Assembly: GCA_016109435.1 (NCBI GenBank)
Contig: JAEILR010000037.1
Location: 1-59,272, forward strand
Direction of reading: 5' to 3'
From: Methanomassiliicoccus sp.
Lineage (GTDB): Archaea; Thermoplasmatota; Thermoplasmata; Methanomassiliicoccales; Methanomassiliicoccaceae
DNA: 59,272 nt
Shown: positions 41,397 to 50,055 of the stretch, piece by piece
How positions within the stretch are numbered: the first letter of the stretch is position 1
Layout of the letters: the number at the start of each line of letters is the position of its first letter
Translations under genes and position numbers: made by a program
The notes under the pieces: model-generated
What the model was told of the DNA's origin: nothing
What the model saw: the letters and a program-made list of their open reading frames with translations, nothing else
The model's database searches: none

Positions 41397-42574
41397 TCAG
41401 CGGGTACGACGTCGTGGTCACCGGGGCGGGGCCGGCGGGAGCGCGGTCGGCATGGCTGTGCGCGCAGGCCGGCCTGCGCACCCTGCTGGTGGAGCGGGGG
41501 GGTGTACCCCGAGAGAAGTGCTGCGCCGGCGGCCTGCTGGAACGGGCCTCCGGCCTGCTGGAGGAACCGCTGCCCTCCTCCGTGATAGAGCAGGAGATCA
41601 CCTCGGTCAGCATCGTCCATGCCGACTTCAGGGCGGATTTTGAGCTTCAGGCCAGGGCGGCGGTGACCGTCCGCCGCTCGGCGTTCGACGCCTACCTCGC
41701 CGAGCGGGCGGTGAAGGCGGGAGCGGAGCTGTGGAGCCGTTCCACCATCACCAAGGTGGCCGAGCGGCCGGAGGGGGTGGAGATGACCGTGGACGGCCGG
41801 GCAGTGGCGTCCAAGGCGCTCATCGTGGCCGAGGGCGCCACCAGCCGCACCGCCTCGGCGCTGTTCGGCCCCTACCGGGGCCGGGACCAGGGCATGGGGG
41901 TGGCCACGACCTGCCGCCTGGACCGCGACCCGGGGGGGAGGATGGAGTTCCACTTCCTGGGGACGCCGCTGGAGAAGTTCCCGTACCGCTTCCAGTTCCC
42001 CCTCAACGGGTGGATGTTCGCCACCAGGAGGGGGGCCAACATCGGGGTGGCGGGGAAGGACTTGAGCGGCGAGAGGTACCGCGCCGGCATGGACCTCATG
42101 CGCCGGAACGTCGAGGAGCGCTACGGCGAGGTCCTGGACGTCCGCACTTCAGCGCATCCGATCCCCATGGTCCCCCGGCGCAGGCTGCACACCCGCCGCT
42201 GCCTGGTGGTGGGCGACGCCGCCGGGCTGGCCAGCCCGATGTCCGGGGAGGGCATGACCAACGCGTTCAAGAGCGCCGCCCTGGCCTCGGAGGCGGTGCG
42301 CGGCCTCATTGCCGACGGAGCATCGCTATCATCGTACCGCCGGGGGGTGGCCTCTGACATTCTGCCCATCATCCGCGCCTCCCGCGCGATCTCCCCTCCA
42401 GTCCAGTGGCTGATGGGAGTGGTAGACACCCCCCTCCTGGTGAAGAAGCTGCGCGACGACCCGGAGATGGTGTCCACCTGCCTGCGGATATCGAGAGGAG
42501 AGGTGGAATGGGAAGCGCTCCTCCGCCTGGTGGTCCGCAGGTTCCCTTACCTCTTCTTCTCCTCCCTGACCTAG
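41396..42574 (+). CDS. Geranylgeranyl-reductase-family flavoprotein
   Basis: About 392 residues with the FAD-binding opening GYDVVVTGAGPAGARSAW, the EKCCAGGLL segment with paired cysteines typical of this family, and the second FAD motif VVGDAAGLASPMSGEGM (about 276-292). Such enzymes saturate the geranylgeranyl chains of archaeal lipids. The usual start should fall on the last base of the preceding stop (TAATG-type overlap), but the sequence there is TAATC, so ATC 41396 would be the first codon. The first canonical in-frame start, GTG 41414, would remove the beta-strand start. The gene is coupled to the surface protein gene and overlaps the UbiA-like gene by four bases. Confidence 0.8.
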   Translation: MSGYDVVVTGAGPAGARSAWLCAQAGLRTLLVERGGVPREKCCAGGLLERASGLLEEPLPSSVIEQEITSVSIVHADFRADFELQARAAVTVRRSAFDAYLAERAVKAGAELWSRSTITKVAERPEGVEMTVDGRAVASKALIVAEGATSRTASALFGPYRGRDQGMGVATTCRLDRDPGGRMEFHFLGTPLEKFPYRFQFPLNGWMFATRRGANIGVAGKDLSGERYRAGMDLMRRNVEERYGEVLDVRTSAHPIPMVPRRRLHTRRCLVVGDAAGLASPMSGEGMTNAFKSAALASEAVRGLIADGASLSSYRRGVASDILPIIRASRAISPPVQWLMGVVDTPLLVKKLRDDPEMVSTCLRISRGEVEWEALLRLVVRRFPYLFFSSLT

Positions 42575-44250
42575 GACAGCGCGGGGAGGAACCGCCAGGC
42601 GGCGTAGGTCATGCCCGCCAGGGCGATCAGCAGGACGTACCCGGAGCGGCCGGTCCGTAGGAACACCAGCGAGGCGGCCACGCCCAGGACCGGGAAGATG
42701 ATGATGTCCCCCAGGTCCTGGAACAGCGCCAAGGGGGTGAAGGAGGCCAGCAGCACCAGGACGGAAACGATCTTCCGCCCGCCGTCCGTTCCGAACTTGG
42801 TGTAAGCGGTCTCCACCCCGCCCCGCCGGTCCTCCTCGTAGCCATCGATGTCGGTGACCATGGAGCCGACCACCAGGCCGAGGAACATGTACAGGCCGAT
42901 GAGCACCGCCTGGGCGGTGGGGGTGGGGAACAGCAGCTCCCAGCTGCCCGGCAGCACTAGGCCGGGATCGCCCTGGTACAACACCATAGGGCTCAGGGGG
43001 GTCATGAACCCGTAGATGAAGGCCAGGAACGCGCCGGCCCCCAGCAGCAGGGGGCTCAGGAGGCGATCCTTGAACCTGACCGGGCGGAAGGAGTACACCG
43101 CCCCCAGCAGGAAGATCGTGCCCAGCAGGGCGACGTGGGTCCAGGAAAGCAGCGCCCCCATGATCAGGGACATGGACATCAGCACCACGGACATCTCCGC
43201 CAGGTCCCGGCGGCCCACCGTGCCGGAGGCCAGGGTCCTTCCCGCCCTCTCCGGGGAATCGTCCCGATGATCGGCCAGATCGTTCCACATCGTGGTGACG
43301 AGCCAGGCCAGCATGGCGCTGAGGATCGACAGGATGACGAACGACAGGTTGACCCAGTACGGCCGGTCCAGGATGTTGTAGATGTACTCGTTCCCGGCGA
43401 AGGAGGACCATCCCAGGGCGATGCCCGCGGCCACTATGCCGGCGAACATCACCGTCTGCGCCGGCCTCATGCTCAGCACCAGCCCCCTGAACGCCCGGGG
43501 GGCGTGGAGGTAGGCCAGGGAGGCGAGGATGCCCAGCAGCAGGACCATGTAGTAGGCGAAGATGAACAGGTGGAACTGGAAGTACCTGGTGACCTCGAAG
43601 CCGGGGAAGGTGGGGATGCCGCCCTCGTTGCCCACCGGAAGGTAGGCGCCGGGGGTGGCCATGATGAACAGGGACATCAGGGTGAACAGCAACAGCAGGG
43701 CGACCTCGACCACGATCATCGCCCTTCCGCTCACCGTGCCGAAGCTGGCCCGCTTGGTCCAGGCCACGTAGGCGACCACCGCGAACAGCGCCACCACGAT
43801 CTCTATGGCCTGTCCGGGGTGGAAGGTCGGCCCGCTGAAGTTGAGCAGGTAGTTGAGGAAGTCGGTCGGAGAGAAATAGGCGTAGTTGGTCTGGGAGCCG
43901 AACAGGAAGCGGTCCAGGAACGGGGGGAGGACGATGACCCAGAAGAACATGGAAACGTAGTTCACCGCCTTCCTCACCCCCCGCCGGGAGAAGGCCGAGA
44001 TCAAGAACACCAGCCCGAAGAAGGTGAGGAAGTAGAACGCCACGTGGTGGGCGATGCTGTAGATCCAGGGATGCGGATCGGTGACGAAGGCGCGGTCCAG
44101 CAGGTAGTACTCCGAGATGTCCCGCACCAGCGCGATCATCAGGACGTAAAGGAACACGCCGATGATGGAGAGCCTGTTCCTCTCCAGGTACAGGACCAGG
44201 CGGTCGACCGCATCGGTGAACCTGGTCCCCAGGGGCATCCCCTCCCGCAT
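42571..44250 (-). CDS. Large UbiA-like membrane prenyltransferase
   Basis: A 559-residue protein with about fifteen hydrophobic segments. The C-terminal half resembles UbiA prenyltransferases: WNDLADHRDDSPER (about 315-328) matches the NDxxDxxxD diphosphate-binding motif, and MVTDIDGYEEDRRGG (about 455-470) matches the second Asp motif. The N-terminal ~240 residues are an additional set of membrane helices not normally present in UbiA proteins of about 290 residues. It may join isoprenoid chains to a polar head. Its convergent overlap with the GGR-like gene suggests, but does not prove, a lipid pathway link. Confidence 0.75.
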   Translation of the reverse strand: MREGMPLGTRFTDAVDRLVLYLERNRLSIIGVFLYVLMIALVRDISEYYLLDRAFVTDPHPWIYSIAHHVAFYFLTFFGLVFLISAFSRRGVRKAVNYVSMFFWVIVLPPFLDRFLFGSQTNYAYFSPTDFLNYLLNFSGPTFHPGQAIEIVVALFAVVAYVAWTKRASFGTVSGRAMIVVEVALLLLFTLMSLFIMATPGAYLPVGNEGGIPTFPGFEVTRYFQFHLFIFAYYMVLLLGILASLAYLHAPRAFRGLVLSMRPAQTVMFAGIVAAGIALGWSSFAGNEYIYNILDRPYWVNLSFVILSILSAMLAWLVTTMWNDLADHRDDSPERAGRTLASGTVGRRDLAEMSVVLMSMSLIMGALLSWTHVALLGTIFLLGAVYSFRPVRFKDRLLSPLLLGAGAFLAFIYGFMTPLSPMVLYQGDPGLVLPGSWELLFPTPTAQAVLIGLYMFLGLVVGSMVTDIDGYEEDRRGGVETAYTKFGTDGGRKIVSVLVLLASFTPLALFQDLGDIIIFPVLGVAASLVFLRTGRSGYVLLIALAGMTYAAWRFLPALS

Positions 44251-44302
44251 GCCCGTTCATCCTCCCCTGATTATAATAAATGTCGCCGGAGAACGGCCGG
44301 GT

Positions 44303-44950
44303 TCAGGAATCTGGCAGTGCCGGGGCCGCGCTCCCGGCGCCGTTCTCCAGGATGGCCACGACGCCGTCGGAGCGCTCGCACTCCACCACCGCCAGGATGT
44401 TGTGGTACCGCCGGCCCAGGTTGCGCAGTGCTTCGGCCATGTGCTTCTCCCTGGCCTCCTCCAGCTCCCTGAACCCCGAGGCCCTGTTGACCTTGGCGTC
44501 CCAGCTGCGGGCGAAGGCGATGGGGTCGGTGAGGTCATAATGCCTGCCGGTGGCCCGCCGGGCGAACAGCGACTCGCGGATCATGTCCGACGTGCTCACG
44601 CTCTGGCAGTAGGCCTCGGTGTACACCTCGTCGTTCATGTCCAGCGGGAGGATGGCGGCTCCGTCCCGCTCGGAGATCTCCAGCGCCCGGACGAAGGCCG
44701 GGGGCGGGAGGCGGACCTCGCCGAACCGCTCCAGGAAGGCCTGGTAGATGATCTCCAGGTCTGACGGCTCGTAGCGGTCGTAGTCCTCGCGGTTGCGTAA
44801 TCCGGTCAGCTCCTCGCGGGATATGGACACGGCGATGGCGTCCGGGCGGACCTCGCCGTACGCCCTCTCCACCGCATCGGCCTCGCTCGTAAGGCCCTTC
44901 ACCACCGCCAGGACGGTGATCGAGGAACCGTTCAGCCTAATGTTTCTCAT
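44303..44950 (-). CDS. Unknown protein, possible distant TraB-like fold
   Basis: A 215-residue soluble protein. The opening ITVLAVVKGLTSEADAVERAYGEVRPDAIAVSISREEL resembles the start of TraB/Tiki-type domains (a strand, a helix, then PDxIxxxL), and a later YHNILAVVECERSDGVVAIL strand fits the same fold. The typical catalytic-site residues of TraB proteins are not clear, so the family is uncertain. Its start overlaps the COG1395 gene by 14 bases, suggesting co-transcription. Confidence 0.55.
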   Translation of the reverse strand: MRNIRLNGSSITVLAVVKGLTSEADAVERAYGEVRPDAIAVSISREELTGLRNREDYDRYEPSDLEIIYQAFLERFGEVRLPPPAFVRALEISERDGAAILPLDMNDEVYTEAYCQSVSTSDMIRESLFARRATGRHYDLTDPIAFARSWDAKVNRASGFRELEEAREKHMAEALRNLGRRYHNILAVVECERSDGVVAILENGAGSAAPALPDS

Positions 44951-45899
44951 CTTCCTTCCTCGCTCCCACCAGGTCGTAGAGGATGCACGCCTCGGTGATC
45001 TTCCGGAGCTCGTCCCTTCCCACCAGGGGGGTGCCTCCGATGTTGTGCTTGCTCTTCGACCGCTCGATGAAGATCACCGAGCACCGCTCCGTCACCTTGG
45101 CGATGTCGGCCACGGCCATGGCCTTGTCCTTGAGCCGGCTGTCGTCCTTTCCCAGGCCGGTGAGGATGAGGATGTGCTTGTCCTGGCTGAGGGCCTCGAA
45201 CGGGCATCGGGAGGTAGGGAGGATGGAGAACCCCATCCCCGAGAGCTGCTCGAACACCTCCTGTCCGAAGTGGTCGGAGGACCGGGGCGCCGCCGCGGTC
45301 TTCTCCCGGTTCTTGGGCGCGGCGCTGTGATGGAACGGGTTGACCGGGGTGACGATGGGCTGGTCCAGGAACTCCTCCAGGCGGATAGCGACATCGATCA
45401 TCGCCCCCATCCCTCCCTCGTACATCTGGATGGTCCTGCGCGACACTCCGGCGATCTCCGCCAGCGTGCCCAGGGAGATGTTCCTCTCCTCCCTCAGCTT
45501 CCTCAACAGTTCGCTGTCCAGCTTGACGTACAGGCCGCCGGGGGCGGCGAAGATGAACGGGGGGACCCCTTCCAGAAGGTGGTCCGAGAGGGTGGTCAGG
45601 GAGATGATGGGGACGCCGAAGCGCGAGTACACGATGCTCTCGTCGATCTCCCCCGAGCCGGAGCGCTCCCCTACCAGCAGGGCTGAAGCGCCCAGGGCCT
45701 CGCCCAGCACCAGCATCTCCTCGGCGTTCTCCTTGGAGAACGCGTCCACGTTGCTGAGGATCTTTACGATGAGCAAGGTGTCGTCCCGCCTCGCCACCAC
45801 GTCGAAGCTGATGCCCCGCATGGAGAGCGGCCTGGAAACGATGAACCCGGAGCGGGCCAGTACTGACCGCACCGCCTCTATCAGCTCATCCCGTTGCAC
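44937..45899 (-). CDS. Archaeal HTH-type transcriptional regulator (COG1395)
   Basis: A 320-residue protein. An N-terminal restriction-endonuclease-like domain (about 1-95: ISFDVVARRDDTLLIVKILSNVDAFS) is followed by an XRE-type helix-turn-helix (about 127-182: LRKLREERNISLGTLAEIAGVSRRTIQMYEGG) and a C-terminal domain of similar fold. This three-part plan is the putative archaeal regulator family COG1395. Its targets are unknown. It is linked to the downstream unknown gene by a 14-base overlap. Confidence 0.85.
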   Translation of the reverse strand: MQRDELIEAVRSVLARSGFIVSRPLSMRGISFDVVARRDDTLLIVKILSNVDAFSKENAEEMLVLGEALGASALLVGERSGSGEIDESIVYSRFGVPIISLTTLSDHLLEGVPPFIFAAPGGLYVKLDSELLRKLREERNISLGTLAEIAGVSRRTIQMYEGGMGAMIDVAIRLEEFLDQPIVTPVNPFHHSAAPKNREKTAAAPRSSDHFGQEVFEQLSGMGFSILPTSRCPFEALSQDKHILILTGLGKDDSRLKDKAMAVADIAKVTERCSVIFIERSKSKHNIGGTPLVGRDELRKITEACILYDLVGARKEDEKH

Positions 45900-46007
45900 G
45901 GACCTCCATACTCCTGAACTTCTATATGAGCGTTCTCAAGAAAAAAATAGGTATGGACGGAACAGTGCGGGGCGAAGGAAAAAGGAGGGAAGGTTAAGAG
46001 GTTTGGC

Positions 46008-46538
46008 CTACTTGTCCTCGATCTTGACCGGCCGGCCGCGCTTCTTGGGAGCGACCTTCCTCAGGGTCACTTCCAGCACGCCGTTCTTGTACGAGGCGGA
46101 GGCCGAGTCGGGGTCCACGTCCGACGGCATCTCCACCTTCTTGGAGAACTTGCGGTCCTCCCGGTCCACGGAGATGTCCAGGAGGCGATCCTCCACGTTC
46201 AGCTGGATGTCGTCCCGCTCCACTCCGGGGAGCTCGACGATCACCCTGATGCGCTCCTTCTCCTCGATGATGTCCGTCAGCGGCTCCCTGGCCCCCTCCC
46301 TTCCGGGGGCCTCGGGAGGCGCGTTCCCGAACTCCTGGATATGCGGCTTGCCATCCGGGCCCATGCGCATGGAGAATCCATACACGATGGGCTGGCTGGC
46401 GGTGGCGTCGATGCGGCCGTTCATGAACCCCTCCATCATCGCGTCCATGCGCTCGCGCATCTCCTCGAACTCCTCGTCGAAGTTGCCGAAGAGGTCGTCC
46501 CAGGAGGTCCGGCGTCTCTTCCTCTTGTCGTCTTTCAT
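46008..46538 (-). CDS. hsp20: Small heat shock protein Hsp20
   Basis: A 176-residue protein. A charged N-terminus and a Met/Phe-rich segment (about 15-45) precede the alpha-crystallin domain (about 85-165), with VIVELPGVERDDIQLNVEDRLLDISV and the C-terminal strand YKNGVLEVTLRK (family A-x-x-x-n-GVL). It binds unfolding proteins. ATG 46538 is chosen because GAGGTGA lies six bases upstream; GTG 46547 overlaps the cdc48 stop. It is in an operon with cdc48, as in the Archaeoglobus heat-shock operon. Confidence 0.9.
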   Translation of the reverse strand: MKDDKRKRRRTSWDDLFGNFDEEFEEMRERMDAMMEGFMNGRIDATASQPIVYGFSMRMGPDGKPHIQEFGNAPPEAPGREGAREPLTDIIEEKERIRVIVELPGVERDDIQLNVEDRLLDISVDREDRKFSKKVEMPSDVDPDSASASYKNGVLEVTLRKVAPKKRGRPVKIEDK

Positions 46539-46543
46539 TTGTC

Positions 46544-48727
46544 TCACCTCACATAGATGTAATCGTCAGCGACCTTGGGGTACCTGCCCAGGTCGGTGCG
46601 GCTGACCGGCTTCACCTTCTCCATGGCCTGGGTAAAGTGGATCATGGAGATCTTCGCCTCGTTCAGTTCTTCGTCCGTCACGTCCTTGTTCTTGGCCACC
46701 AGGGCGCGGATGGCCAGCATCACCGCCTCGTTGGTCAGGGCGGCCAGGTCCGCGCCGGAGTAGCCGTCGGTCCTCCTGGCCAGGTCATCCAGTTCCACGT
46801 CCTGGGCCAGCGGTTTCTGGGCGGTGTGGATGCGCAGCACCTGCTTCCTTCCCTCCAGGTCGGGGGTCGAAATGCGGACCAGCCGGTCGAACCGGCCCGG
46901 CCGCAGCAGCGCGGGGTCGAGCATGTCCGGGCGGTTGGTGGCGGCGATGACCACCACGTTGTGCAGGCTCTGCAGCCCGTCGATCTCGGTGAGCATCTGT
47001 GATATCACCCGCTCGGTGACATGGCTGTCCGACTCTCCGCCCCTCACTGGGGCGATGGAGTCGATCTCATCCATGAATATGATGCACGGGGCGGCCTGCC
47101 TGGCCTTGCGGAACGTTTCGCGCACCGCCTTCTCCGACTCGCCGACCCACTTGCTCAGGAACTCCGGTCCCTTGACGTTGATGAAGTTGGCCTGCGATTC
47201 CGTGGCCACGGCCTTCGCCAGCAGCGTCTTTCCCGTTCCCGGGGGACCGTACAGCAGCACGCCCTTGGGCGGGGTGGCGTTCATGTGCTCGAACACCGAC
47301 GCGTACTTCAGCGGCCACTCGACCGCCTCCTGCAGTTCGCGCTTGGCCTCGGTGAGCCCGCCGATGTCGTCCCACTTGACATTGGGGGTCTCGACGAACA
47401 CCTCCCTCAGGCTGGAGGGCTGCATCTCCCTCAGCGCGGCGAGGAAGTCGTCCTTTTTCACCGACAGCCGGCCCAGCACGTCCATGGGGATCTGTTCCAT
47501 CTCCAGGTCCAGGTCCGGAAGCAGCCGCCTCAGGGCGTGCATGGCCGCCTCCCTGCTCAGCGCCGACAGGTCGGCGCCCACGTACCCGTGGGTCAGGTCG
47601 GCGAGCTTCTCCAGATCGACGTCGTCCTCCAGGGGCATGCCCCGGGAGTGGATCTGCAGGATGTCCAGCCGGCCCTCGCGGTTGGGCGGGTTGATCTCGA
47701 TCTCCCGGTCGAACCGGCCGGGACGGCGGATGGCGGGGTCCAGGGCGTTGGGGCGGTTCGTCGCCCCGATGACCACGACCTTGCCCCGGGCCTCCAGGCC
47801 GTCCATGAGGGACAGCAGCTGGGCCACGACCCGGCGTTCCGTCTCTCCGGTGACCTCCTCCCGCTTGGGGGCGATGGAATCGATCTCGTCGATGAAGATG
47901 ATGGTCGGCGCGTTCTCCTGGGCCTGCTTGAAGATATCCCTCAGCCGCTCCTCGCTCTCACCATAGAACTTGGACATGATCTCCGGTCCACCGATGGTGA
48001 CGAAGTTGGCGTTGGTCTCTCCCGCCACCGCCTTCGCAAGGAGGGTCTTCCCCGTTCCAGGCGGGCCATGCAGCAGCACACCCTTGGGCGCCTCCACCCC
48101 CAGCCGCTCGAACAGCTCGGGATGGCGCAGGGGCAGCTCGATCATCTCCCTGACCCGCTTGACCTCGTCCCCCAGCCCCCCGATGTCCTCGTAGGTGACC
48201 TTGGGGATGTTGGACACTCCTTCCTTCACCGGCTTCTCGCTGATCTTGACCTCGGTGGTGCGATGCACCAGCACCGCGTCGGAGGTCGGGCTGTAGGAGA
48301 CCACGATGAGGTCGATCCTCCGGCCCATGACATTGATCTGGATGACGTCGCCGCGTGTGACCGCCCTGCCCTCCAGGGACTGGCTGAGGTACTCCTCTCC
48401 ACCCATGATGCGCAGCGGCTCGGTAGGGGCGAAGGTGATCTTGCGCGCCTCCTTCACCGTTACTTTGCGGATGGCGACCTTCTCGTCGATGCTGGCCTGG
48501 ACGTTCCGGCGGATGGTCCCGTCGATGCGGATGACCCCCCGGTTGGCGTCCTCAGGATATCCGGGCCACACGATGGCCACGGTCCGCTTCTTGCCCTCTA
48601 TCTGTATGACGTCGCCGGCGGTTATGCCCAGCACGTCCATCACCGCCGGGTCCACCCTGGCGATGCCCCGCTCGGCGTCCTTGGACTTGGCCTCGGCCAC
48701 CTTCAGAACCTTTTCCGATGAATTCAT
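46544..48727 (-). CDS. cdc48: Cdc48/VCP-like AAA+ ATPase (VAT)
   Basis: A 727-residue unfoldase. N domain (about 1-185) with double-psi barrel; D1 with [17 protein letters not shown] (about 219-235); D2 with [17 protein letters not shown] (about 492-508). Walker [11 protein letters not shown] and [10 protein letters not shown] and arginine fingers are present. The C-terminal YIYVR contains a pattern close to the HbYX proteasome-docking motif but is not a strict match. It feeds substrates to the proteasome. Start ATG 48727 follows the promoter region with a regulator site at 48949-48978, with a small ORF between. Confidence 0.95.
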   Translation of the reverse strand: MNSSEKVLKVAEAKSKDAERGIARVDPAVMDVLGITAGDVIQIEGKKRTVAIVWPGYPEDANRGVIRIDGTIRRNVQASIDEKVAIRKVTVKEARKITFAPTEPLRIMGGEEYLSQSLEGRAVTRGDVIQINVMGRRIDLIVVSYSPTSDAVLVHRTTEVKISEKPVKEGVSNIPKVTYEDIGGLGDEVKRVREMIELPLRHPELFERLGVEAPKGVLLHGPPGTGKTLLAKAVAGETNANFVTIGGPEIMSKFYGESEERLRDIFKQAQENAPTIIFIDEIDSIAPKREEVTGETERRVVAQLLSLMDGLEARGKVVVIGATNRPNALDPAIRRPGRFDREIEINPPNREGRLDILQIHSRGMPLEDDVDLEKLADLTHGYVGADLSALSREAAMHALRRLLPDLDLEMEQIPMDVLGRLSVKKDDFLAALREMQPSSLREVFVETPNVKWDDIGGLTEAKRELQEAVEWPLKYASVFEHMNATPPKGVLLYGPPGTGKTLLAKAVATESQANFINVKGPEFLSKWVGESEKAVRETFRKARQAAPCIIFMDEIDSIAPVRGGESDSHVTERVISQMLTEIDGLQSLHNVVVIAATNRPDMLDPALLRPGRFDRLVRISTPDLEGRKQVLRIHTAQKPLAQDVELDDLARRTDGYSGADLAALTNEAVMLAIRALVAKNKDVTDEELNEAKISMIHFTQAMEKVKPVSRTDLGRYPKVADDYIYVR

Positions 48728-48764
48728 TCCTATCCCTCCCTTCCTACTCTCTCCGAGCGATTAT

Positions 48765-48929
48765 TTAATGTCCGCTCCACGGAGCCCGCATTTCACAGTG
48801 CGGGTCGTCCATGGCGGTGTGGTTGGCCATCCTAGGCCCGTCGCTTATTCTTCTCTCCGGCTCGTTCATCGGCTTCCACCGGCGCCGGGGCGCGGGGGTC
48901 CGCTCCTTGTCAGGGATCTCAGGGGTCAT
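48765..48929 (-). CDS. Possible 54-residue basic protein between heat-shock promoter and cdc48
   Basis: From ATG 48929, preceded by GTGAGG at suitable spacing, an open frame encodes MTPEIPDKERTPAPRRRWKP and a further 34 Arg/Met/His-rich residues to TAA at 48765. It sits immediately after the operator, so it would be the first gene of the cdc48-hsp20 transcript. There is no recognisable domain and composition is biased; a competing plus-strand ORF lies over the same bases. It could instead be a leader. Weak call. Confidence 0.35.
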   Translation of the reverse strand: MTPEIPDKERTPAPRRRWKPMNEPERRISDGPRMANHTAMDDPHCEMRAPWSGH

Positions 48930-48948
48930 CTTGCCTCACTGAATATGT

Positions 48949-48978
48949 AGTTTACAACTCTTAGTTGTATACTACAAC
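48949..48978. promoter_or_regulatory. Operator of the cdc48-hsp20 promoter
   Basis: Two overlapping dyads: AGTTTACAACT (48949-48959) and GTTGTATACTACAAC (48964-48978, arms GTTGTA/TACAAC). They lie around the predicted transcription start of the minus-strand promoter whose TATA box is at 48995-49003. The first dyad is the exact complement of the AGTTGTAAACT found upstream of the ArsR-type regulator gene at 49941-49951, pointing to one shared regulator. Confidence 0.6.
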
Positions 48979-48994
48979 TCAATGATTGCCCTTC

Positions 48995-49003
48995 TATATA
49001 AAC
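48995..49003 (-). promoter_or_regulatory. TATA box of the cdc48-hsp20 operon
   Basis: GTTTATATA on the minus strand, followed 18-50 bases later by the operator dyads. A repressor bound there would cover the transcription start. Confidence 0.55.
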
Positions 49004-49007
49004 ATTT

Positions 49008-49298
49008 TCACTCGGGTCCGTTCCCCCGCTTCATTCTCTCCTTGATGCGGGCCTCCATCTCCCGAAGCTCAGCCCTCACCCTGGGCACCTCCTGCTTGAC
49101 CTCGTCCACCATGATCGAGGTACGCCGCCTCATCTCCCTGGTGCCCTCCTTGGCCTCCTTCGATACCGAGCCCATGAACTCCTTGGAGTCGGACTCTACC
49201 TTCTGCATCGTTCTGTCGAAGTACCGGCCGGCCTCCTGGGCGAACCTGAAGGCCTCTTCCATGTACCTATCCACCGTCCGTTTGGGTTCCGTGCTCAT
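49008..49298 (-). CDS. Coiled-coil protein of the regulator operon, unknown
   Basis: A 96-residue, highly charged helical protein (RYMEEAFRFAQEAGRYFDRTMQKVESDS...RVRAELREMEARIKERMKRG) with no membrane helix. It is probably a coiled coil. It begins one base after the ArsR-type regulator's stop and must be co-transcribed with it. It could bind the regulator or membranes/phasin-like surfaces; no function is known. Confidence 0.6.
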   Translation of the reverse strand: MSTEPKRTVDRYMEEAFRFAQEAGRYFDRTMQKVESDSKEFMGSVSKEAKEGTREMRRRTSIMVDEVKQEVPRVRAELREMEARIKERMKRGNGPE

Positions 49299-49299
49299 A

Positions 49300-49920
49300 T
49301 CACTCCTCCAGCCATTCCCTGATGTACTGCATGACCGCCTCGTCCCGGGCCGACATCTCCCTGACGATCCCCTCCGGGTCGAGGTCCGGCCTGCTGATGA
49401 ACTCGTACATCGCCATTCGCATCTGGTAGTCCGGAAGGTCGGCCATCATCCTGCCGACCTCGTCCATGATGCTCTCCTTCTCCTCGATGAGCCGCTCCCG
49501 CTCCCGCTGCAGCTCCATGAGCTTGCCGTCGATGGCCGCCATCCTTTCCCTCAGCTCTCCGGCCCGGGCCGCGACGTCCTCGCTCCTTCCCTCCGGCAGA
49601 GCCGGATCGTGCTTCCGGGTGGTCAGCTGGGCACGGAAGATGTTGGTGCCCAGGTCCACCACGATGGTGAAGTTCACCGCCGGATAGTAACGGTGACGCA
49701 TCGGCCCCCCCAGGTCGCTCTCCTCCCGGAAGCTCTTGACCAGGCCGTAGGCCTCCAGGACCTTGAGATGTTTCATCACCGCCTGCTGGCTCATCCCCAG
49801 CTCCTTCGACAGCTGCAGGGGATAGTGGGGTTCCCGGACCAGAGCTTCAAGTATCCGCCGCCGGGCGGGGTTCTCGATGACCGACAGGAGAGCGTCAAGA
49901 TCGTCCAAGCGTTTCACCAC
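49300..49920 (-). CDS. ArsR-type transcription regulator, heat-shock repressor candidate
   Basis: A 206-residue regulator. Winged helix (about 8-75: NPARRRILEALVREPHYPLQLSKELGMSQQAVMKHLKVLEAYGLV) is followed by a beta region and a long coiled coil (about 125-165), then a C-terminal helical part. ArsR-type proteins Phr (Pyrococcus) and HSR1 (Archaeoglobus) repress hsp20 and AAA+ genes by sites over the promoter. This gene lies next to hsp20 and cdc48 and shares a dyad with their promoter. Start is GTG 49920 (GTG 49917 possible). Own promoter region carries the dyad at 49941-49957. Confidence 0.8.
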   Translation of the reverse strand: MVKRLDDLDALLSVIENPARRRILEALVREPHYPLQLSKELGMSQQAVMKHLKVLEAYGLVKSFREESDLGGPMRHRYYPAVNFTIVVDLGTNIFRAQLTTRKHDPALPEGRSEDVAARAGELRERMAAIDGKLMELQRERERLIEEKESIMDEVGRMMADLPDYQMRMAMYEFISRPDLDPEGIVREMSARDEAVMQYIREWLEE

Positions 49921-49940
49921 ACATTCATATCAACCATAAG

Positions 49941-49957
49941 TTGTAAACTATAACTGA
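49941..49957. promoter_or_regulatory. Operator upstream of the ArsR-type regulator
   Basis: AGTTGTAAACTATAACT contains the dyad AGTT-GTA-AACT and a further AACT half-site. It matches the dyad in the cdc48 promoter and suggests self-regulation. Confidence 0.55.
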
Positions 49958-50055
49958 GCGGATCGGTAGATAATGATTTCCAAGGTCCGGGAGCAGAGGG
50001 ACGAACGGTCCTGGTCGTGGAAAGGGTTAATAAGCGGGGCGATTCTGCCAGTAGC

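Noticed and set aside
42329..44260. 643-codon frame overlapping the UbiA-like gene on the same strand
   Set aside because: Shadow frame; the UbiA-like frame has membrane helices and Asp motifs, this one has Arg/Gly/Pro-rich sequence only.
47021..48721. 566-codon open frame opposite cdc48
   Set aside because: It is antisense to a clear AAA+ gene, rich in His/Asp/Gln/Gly as expected from reading GC-rich codons backwards, and has no domain.
48810..48941. Plus-strand 43-codon ORF (MAVWLAILGPSLILL...) opposite the small heat-shock ORF
   Set aside because: It has a hydrophobic start but no ribosome site or promoter in the right place; the minus-strand ORF fits the operator layout better, though neither is proven.
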